From: Alphaproteobacteria bacterium
Lineage (GTDB): Bacteria > Pseudomonadota > Alphaproteobacteria > UBA6615
NCBI GenBank assembly: GCA_021774445.1
Contig: JAJFJA010000015.1
Coordinates: 248,001 to 312,000 of the forward strand
Direction: 5' to 3'
Length of the DNA: 64,000 nucleotides
The notes under the pieces are model-generated. The model was not told where the DNA came from. It ran no database searches and saw nothing but the letters and a program-made list of their open reading frames with translations. Of this stretch, positions 60,537-64,000 are shown in pieces; within the stretch, counting starts at the first letter, position 1, and each line of letters opens with the position of its first letter. Position numbers and translations under genes: made by a program.

Positions 60537-61325
60537 ATGGCCGGCAGACTGGCGGGAAAGGTGGCGATCGTAACGGGCGGGTCGCGGGGGATCGGCTTGG
60601 GCATTGTCTCGCTGCTGGCGCAAGAAGGCGCCAAGGTCTCGTTTACCGACGTGAATCAGGAACGAGGGGAGGCGGCGGCGCAGGCGTTGCAAGGTGACGG
60701 TCTCGAGGTGAATTTCCTGCTGTCCGACGCCAGCCGCCAGGCCGCCGTGGACGCGGTGGTGGCGGACACGACAGCGCGTTATGGCCACATCGATGTGCTC
60801 TGCCCGAACGCTGCCATCTACCCGGAAACCCGTATAGAGGACATATCCGAGGACGAGTGGGATGCGGTTTGTGGGGTTAATCTGAAGGGACCGTTTCTGA
60901 TCGCGAAGGCCTGTCTGCCGCAGATGAAGACGCAGGGCGGCGGGCGCATTATCTTCAGTTCGTCGATCACGGGCCCTCTGGTCAGTTCGCCGGGCCATGC
61001 CCACTATGCCGCCACCAAGGCCGGCATGATGGGGTTTGTTCGAACCGCGGCGTTGGAGTGGGCGCCGTATCAGATCACCGTCAATGCCGTGCAGCCGGGC
61101 AATATCCTTACCGAGGGCGTAAAGCTGCACAGAGACCAAGCCTTTATCGATGCCCAGGAAGCGGCGGTGCCGCTGGGCCGGTTAGGCACCCCGTTAGACA
61201 TTGCCAAAGCGGTGCTGTTTCTGGCCTCGGATGACGGGTCCTATATCACCGGCCAGTCGATTGTCGTCGATGGCGGTCAGGTCTTGTCGGAGATGGCGAC
61301 GGCGGTGTTACCGCAAGCAAGCTAA
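60537..61325 (+). CDS. Short-chain dehydrogenase/reductase, probable sugar dehydrogenase
   Basis: 262 aa classical SDR. TGGSRGIG near residues 13-20, NAA in 'LCPNAAIYP' (a variant of NNAG), the serine in 'IIFSSSITGP' and tyrosine-lysine in 'HYAATKAG' near 156-160. The C-terminal 'YITGQSIVVDGGQVL' is standard. An aspartate in 'VSFTDVNQERG' favours NAD. The ATG at 60537 follows GGAGGAACGAAAC. Paired with the lactonase-like gene. Confidence 0.87.
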   Translation: MAGRLAGKVAIVTGGSRGIGLGIVSLLAQEGAKVSFTDVNQERGEAAAQALQGDGLEVNFLLSDASRQAAVDAVVADTTARYGHIDVLCPNAAIYPETRIEDISEDEWDAVCGVNLKGPFLIAKACLPQMKTQGGGRIIFSSSITGPLVSSPGHAHYAATKAGMMGFVRTAALEWAPYQITVNAVQPGNILTEGVKLHRDQAFIDAQEAAVPLGRLGTPLDIAKAVLFLASDDGSYITGQSIVVDGGQVLSEMATAVLPQAS

Positions 61326-61337
61326 CGGCGGGGCTGT

Positions 61338-62471
61338 TCAGAGACCGCGACGCTCGTATGTTTTCATGAATGCCGGCGCCAGACTGCGCAGCCGATCCAT
61401 ATCCATGCGGCCGGACCGGGTGAGGTAATCGAAGGCGAAATCAAGCGGGGAGAGATCCATTTTTCTCGCAAAACTTTCATACCACAAGGCCGATGCGTTC
61501 GCCGCATCGACAATTTTCTTGGCGATCGGTTTGCGCGCGCTCTCGAATGCGGCCAAGCCGTCTTCGAGGTCATGGTGATCGCGGAGGGCTCGCGACAGTG
61601 CGATCGCATCTTCCATTGCCAGACGTGTGCCGGAACCAATCGAGAAATGCGCCGTATGCGCCGCATCCCCTAGTAGTACCCGGTTTCCGACGACCCAATG
61701 GTGACACCAAAGGCGGGGAAAGCGGCGCCATACCGAGCGGTTGGCGATGAGTGGCGCGCCGGCCAGGGTCTCCGAGAAGTAGCGTTCGCAGCGAGTAGCG
61801 GTCTCCGTCTCATTCGAACTGTCGAAGCCGTGGGCCTCGAAACTGGCCTCGTCGCACTCCACGATGAAGGTGCTCATGTCCGCTTGATAGCGATAATGGT
61901 GGGCGTTGAGCGCGCCGGTGCCGGTTTCGACAAATGTTTGCGTTAGGTTGTCAAAGGGCGTCGGTGTGCCGAACCAGGCGAAGCGATTGCTGAAATAGTC
62001 TAGTTGCACGCCGAAGCCATCCTCGTTCGCGCTGCGGACGTATGAATTGACACCGTCCGCACCGATGACGAGGTCGGCTGCCAGATCTTCGACCGTCGCA
62101 GTCGCGTGGTTAAACCGCATCTCGACGCCGGTATCGCGGGCGATTTTCTGTAAGATCTGTAACAACCTTAGGCGGCCGATGGCGAAAAAGCCGATCCCGT
62201 CTATGACGACTTGTACGCCCTTATGGACAAGCGTCATGTTCCGCCAGCGTGCCATATGTGGCGTGATGGTGGCATAGAGGCCTGGGTCGTCAGCGGCAAG
62301 AAAACCTAATGCTTGCTCGGAGAAAACGACGCCGAACCCGAAAGTCGCATCGGCGGCGTTTTGTTCGGTGATCCGGACTCGCGCCGCCGGGATGGTGCGT
62401 TTCAATAGCGTCGCTACATAGAGGCCGGCGGGACCGCCGCCGAGAATCTCGATGTGCGAAAGTCGCGTCAT
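61338..62471 (-). CDS. FAD-dependent monooxygenase, salicylyl-CoA 5-hydroxylase-like
   Basis: 377 aa. 'IEILGGGPAGLYVATLLKRT' at residues 8-27, 'TFGFGVVFSEQALGFLAADDP' (from about 43), 'LVIGADGVNSYVRSA' near 135 and 'VLLGDAAHTAHFSIGSGTRL' near 268 follow the flavoprotein half of salicylyl-CoA and related aromatic-CoA hydroxylases. Those proteins are often fused to an old-yellow-enzyme domain; here only the monooxygenase part exists. It is the last gene of a leftward unit with a sugar-type permease and binding protein. NADH-dependent ring hydroxylation is the expected reaction. Confidence 0.82.
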   Translation of the reverse strand: MTRLSHIEILGGGPAGLYVATLLKRTIPAARVRITEQNAADATFGFGVVFSEQALGFLAADDPGLYATITPHMARWRNMTLVHKGVQVVIDGIGFFAIGRLRLLQILQKIARDTGVEMRFNHATATVEDLAADLVIGADGVNSYVRSANEDGFGVQLDYFSNRFAWFGTPTPFDNLTQTFVETGTGALNAHHYRYQADMSTFIVECDEASFEAHGFDSSNETETATRCERYFSETLAGAPLIANRSVWRRFPRLWCHHWVVGNRVLLGDAAHTAHFSIGSGTRLAMEDAIALSRALRDHHDLEDGLAAFESARKPIAKKIVDAANASALWYESFARKMDLSPLDFAFDYLTRSGRMDMDRLRSLAPAFMKTYERRGL

Positions 62472-62501
62472 TCCCCGGCGGGCCGCGACCGTTGGCGCGC
62501 G

Positions 62502-63515
62502 CTAGAGATAGCGATTGCGGATCACGGTCTTGAACGAATCCAACAAGACGGCCGCAAGCACCAGGCCGCCGCGGATTACCTGCATGAAGTGAGGCGGCAG
62601 ACCCATGACGTTGATCGCGGTGTCGATGCTGCTGAGCAGCAGGACACCGGCGAAGACACCGCTGAGTCGGCCGGTACCGCCGGTTAGGCTGACGCCGCCG
62701 ATCACCACCGCGGCAAATGCCTCGAACAACATGCCGGTGCCGAGATTGGCCGTCGCGCCGTTGGTGCGCGCGGCAAGCAGCCAACCGGCGAAGGCCGCCA
62801 AAACACCGGATAGCACAAAGACGGTGATGACTATTCGTTCGACGGGAATGCCGGCGCGAAACGGCGCCGTGATATTGCCGCCGATCAGATAAATGTAGCG
62901 GCCAAATGTCGTGCGCCGCAGCAGGAAACTGAAGACGACGTAGGTTGTGACAAGAAGGATAACCAGAACCGGAATGCCCAGCGGTTCGGCGCTGGCGATG
63001 CCGCGGAAGTTATCCGGCAGCCCGTAAACCGAGCGGCCGCCGGACAGCACAAGGCCGAGGCCACGGATGCCGATGAAGGCGGCCAGGGTTACGATGAAGG
63101 CGCTGATCTTTAGTTTGACGACGAGATAGCCGTTGCCCAGGCCGACGACCGCGCCGAATGCCAGTGACAACAGAAGTGTCAGGGGCGTGCTGATATCGAG
63201 GCCGAGACCAGCACCGTTGGCACCGACCAGCAGCGCCGCTAGCATCGCCGAAAATGCCATGACGGATTCGATGGAGAGATCCATGTGGCCGGCCATGATA
63301 GCCATGGAGAGGCCGACGGAGAGAATGCCGACGAAAGTCGCTTGGCGCAGAATATTGATGAAGATCCCGATCTGGAAGAACTGGTCGATGGCGGCGGAGA
63401 AAACGGCCAAGACGATGAACAGGATTAACCAGACCAAATGATCCAGGACGAAACCGATGATCGCGCGTGGGACATCAGGAGCGACCTCACTCGCCGTAGC
63501 GGATTGCGTGGTCAT
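62502..63515 (-). CDS. Sugar ABC transporter permease (RbsC family)
   Basis: 337 aa inner-membrane permease, about nine hydrophobic segments. 'AIMAGHMDLSIESVMAFSAM' near residue 72 and 'GGVSLTGGTGRLSGVFAGVL' near 273 are the RbsC family segments. It lies between the binding-protein gene and the monooxygenase gene, 30 bp from the latter. No ATPase gene is in the window; one may lie beyond the right edge. Confidence 0.87.
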   Translation of the reverse strand: MTTQSATASEVAPDVPRAIIGFVLDHLVWLILFIVLAVFSAAIDQFFQIGIFINILRQATFVGILSVGLSMAIMAGHMDLSIESVMAFSAMLAALLVGANGAGLGLDISTPLTLLLSLAFGAVVGLGNGYLVVKLKISAFIVTLAAFIGIRGLGLVLSGGRSVYGLPDNFRGIASAEPLGIPVLVILLVTTYVVFSFLLRRTTFGRYIYLIGGNITAPFRAGIPVERIVITVFVLSGVLAAFAGWLLAARTNGATANLGTGMLFEAFAAVVIGGVSLTGGTGRLSGVFAGVLLLSSIDTAINVMGLPPHFMQVIRGGLVLAAVLLDSFKTVIRNRYL

Positions 63516-63562
63516 GGTTAAAGCCCCTCGTCGTCTTGGTGGCCTTGCCGGACGTGCGGGTC

Positions 63563-63600
63563 GGCAGGCCGATGGCCTCCTAGGAGATCATCAGCCTGCC
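63563..63600 (-). terminator. Intercistronic stem-loop after the binding-protein gene
   Basis: GGCAGGCCGATG (63563-63574) pairs with CATCAGCCTGCC (63589-63600) with one mismatch, between the binding-protein stop and the permease start. Confidence 0.65.
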
Positions 63601-63617
63601 GTGCCGATATTGACGTC

Positions 63618-64000
63618 TTACTTGACGACCGCAACCGGATCGGTCGGCGCCTGGAGGTTGCCCCAGAAGCGCGACTCATCGACATTGTCCATGGTGATGG
63701 CGGCGCCAGGAACCTTCAGGTTCCAGCCCCAATCCTCTTTGGACAGCACGCCGTCGAGACCGAGTACGTCGTAGGTCCCGGCCGTCAGTTCCTCGCCGTT
63801 GGCGATTTTGTCGATAAACATCGCAACGGCATAGACCTGAGCATAAAGCGGCTGCTCGACCTCAACCTGCTCCCACCCCTTGCGGATCAGGTCCAAGCCG
63901 ACGGGGGCGCCATTGGAGCTAACCAGCATCACCTCGCCAGGCTGCTTGCCCTTGGCCTCCAGAACGGCGACGACGGGGACCGCCAGATGGGCGGCATGGA
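63618..64000 (-). CDS. Sugar ABC transporter substrate-binding protein, C-terminal part
   Basis: The last 126 codons or so of a periplasmic binding protein; the frame is open to the right edge and the true start lies outside. '[21 protein letters not shown]' (first 20 residues, with GEV upstream of an internal GTG), '[20 protein letters not shown]' and a C-terminal '[15 protein letters not shown]' fit the type I sugar-binding family. First known gene of the leftward permease-monooxygenase unit. Ligand unknown. Confidence 0.78.
   Translation of the reverse strand, partial: HAAHLAVPVVAVLEAKGKQPGEVMLVSSNGAPVGLDLIRKGWEQVEVEQPLYAQVYAVAMFIDKIANGEELTAGTYDVLGLDGVLSKEDWGWNLKVPGAAITMDNVDESRFWGNLQAPTDPVAVVK

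Overview
This is a gene-dense, GC-rich chromosomal window from what looks like an alphaproteobacterium. The evidence is an FrcBCA-type sugar transporter, a RhaSTPQ-type rhamnose transporter, a TIGR02444 gene, a perfect match to the alphaproteobacterial BioR box and many binding-protein-dependent ABC importers. The lifestyle it suggests is a nutritionally versatile heterotroph of soil or water. I found no rRNA, tRNA, phage, insertion sequence or CRISPR array. The last gene runs off the right edge.

Layout. 0-5 kb: an ectoine-hydrolase-like protein, a HutC-type GntR regulator and an amino-acid ABC importer (binding protein and two permeases, no ATPase). 5-8.2 kb: fatty-acid desaturase, DUF3291 protein and an unusual membrane cytochrome P450. 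8.3-16.4 kb: a TIM-barrel sugar isomerase-like protein, a DUF389 membrane protein and the rhamnose transport operon rhaS-T-P-Q with a FadR-type regulator and mutarotase. 16.4-22 kb: a TIGR02444 gene, a LysR relic, the alpha-E / circularly permuted ATP-grasp / transglutaminase trio and a DEAD-box helicase. 22-33 kb: myo-inositol catabolism (iolD-C-B-J, divergent from a MocA-type dehydrogenase and iolE), a LacI-type repressor and an FrcBCA-like sugar importer. Two nearly identical palindromes, TTGCAACCGGTTGCAA and its core TGCAACCGGTTGCA, tie these units into one regulon.

33-39 kb: a dipeptide/oligopeptide importer, with one ATPase gene on the opposite strand. 39-48 kb: a candidate catabolic cluster holding an acetamidase/formamidase, an XRE-cupin regulator, an amidohydrolase, a three-subunit molybdenum hydroxylase with its own MoaD-like carrier, an SMP-30 lactonase-like protein and an AroE-like dehydrogenase whose substrate-binding serine motif is altered. 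I cannot name its substrate; it is the best candidate here for an undescribed pathway. 48-51 kb: a TetR regulator divergent from a DUF1330 protein and an exported haloalkane dehalogenase, a GFA-type zinc protein, and a strong terminator with a competing pairing. 51-58 kb: an NAD-dependent epimerase, RecQ, a small monooxygenase, BioY, an omega-transaminase and an Ada-AlkA fusion. 58-64 kb: an LhgO-like oxidase, an amidohydrolase plus SDR pair (lactonase/dehydrogenase type), and a leftward operon of sugar-binding protein, RbsC-type permease and an aromatic-CoA-hydroxylase-like flavoprotein.

A recurring design: all five ABC importers whose binding-protein gene lies upstream of its partner genes carry a strong stem-loop in the gap directly after the binding-protein gene. 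This is the usual way to make more binding protein than membrane parts. All assignments are from reading the sequence; no database search was run.
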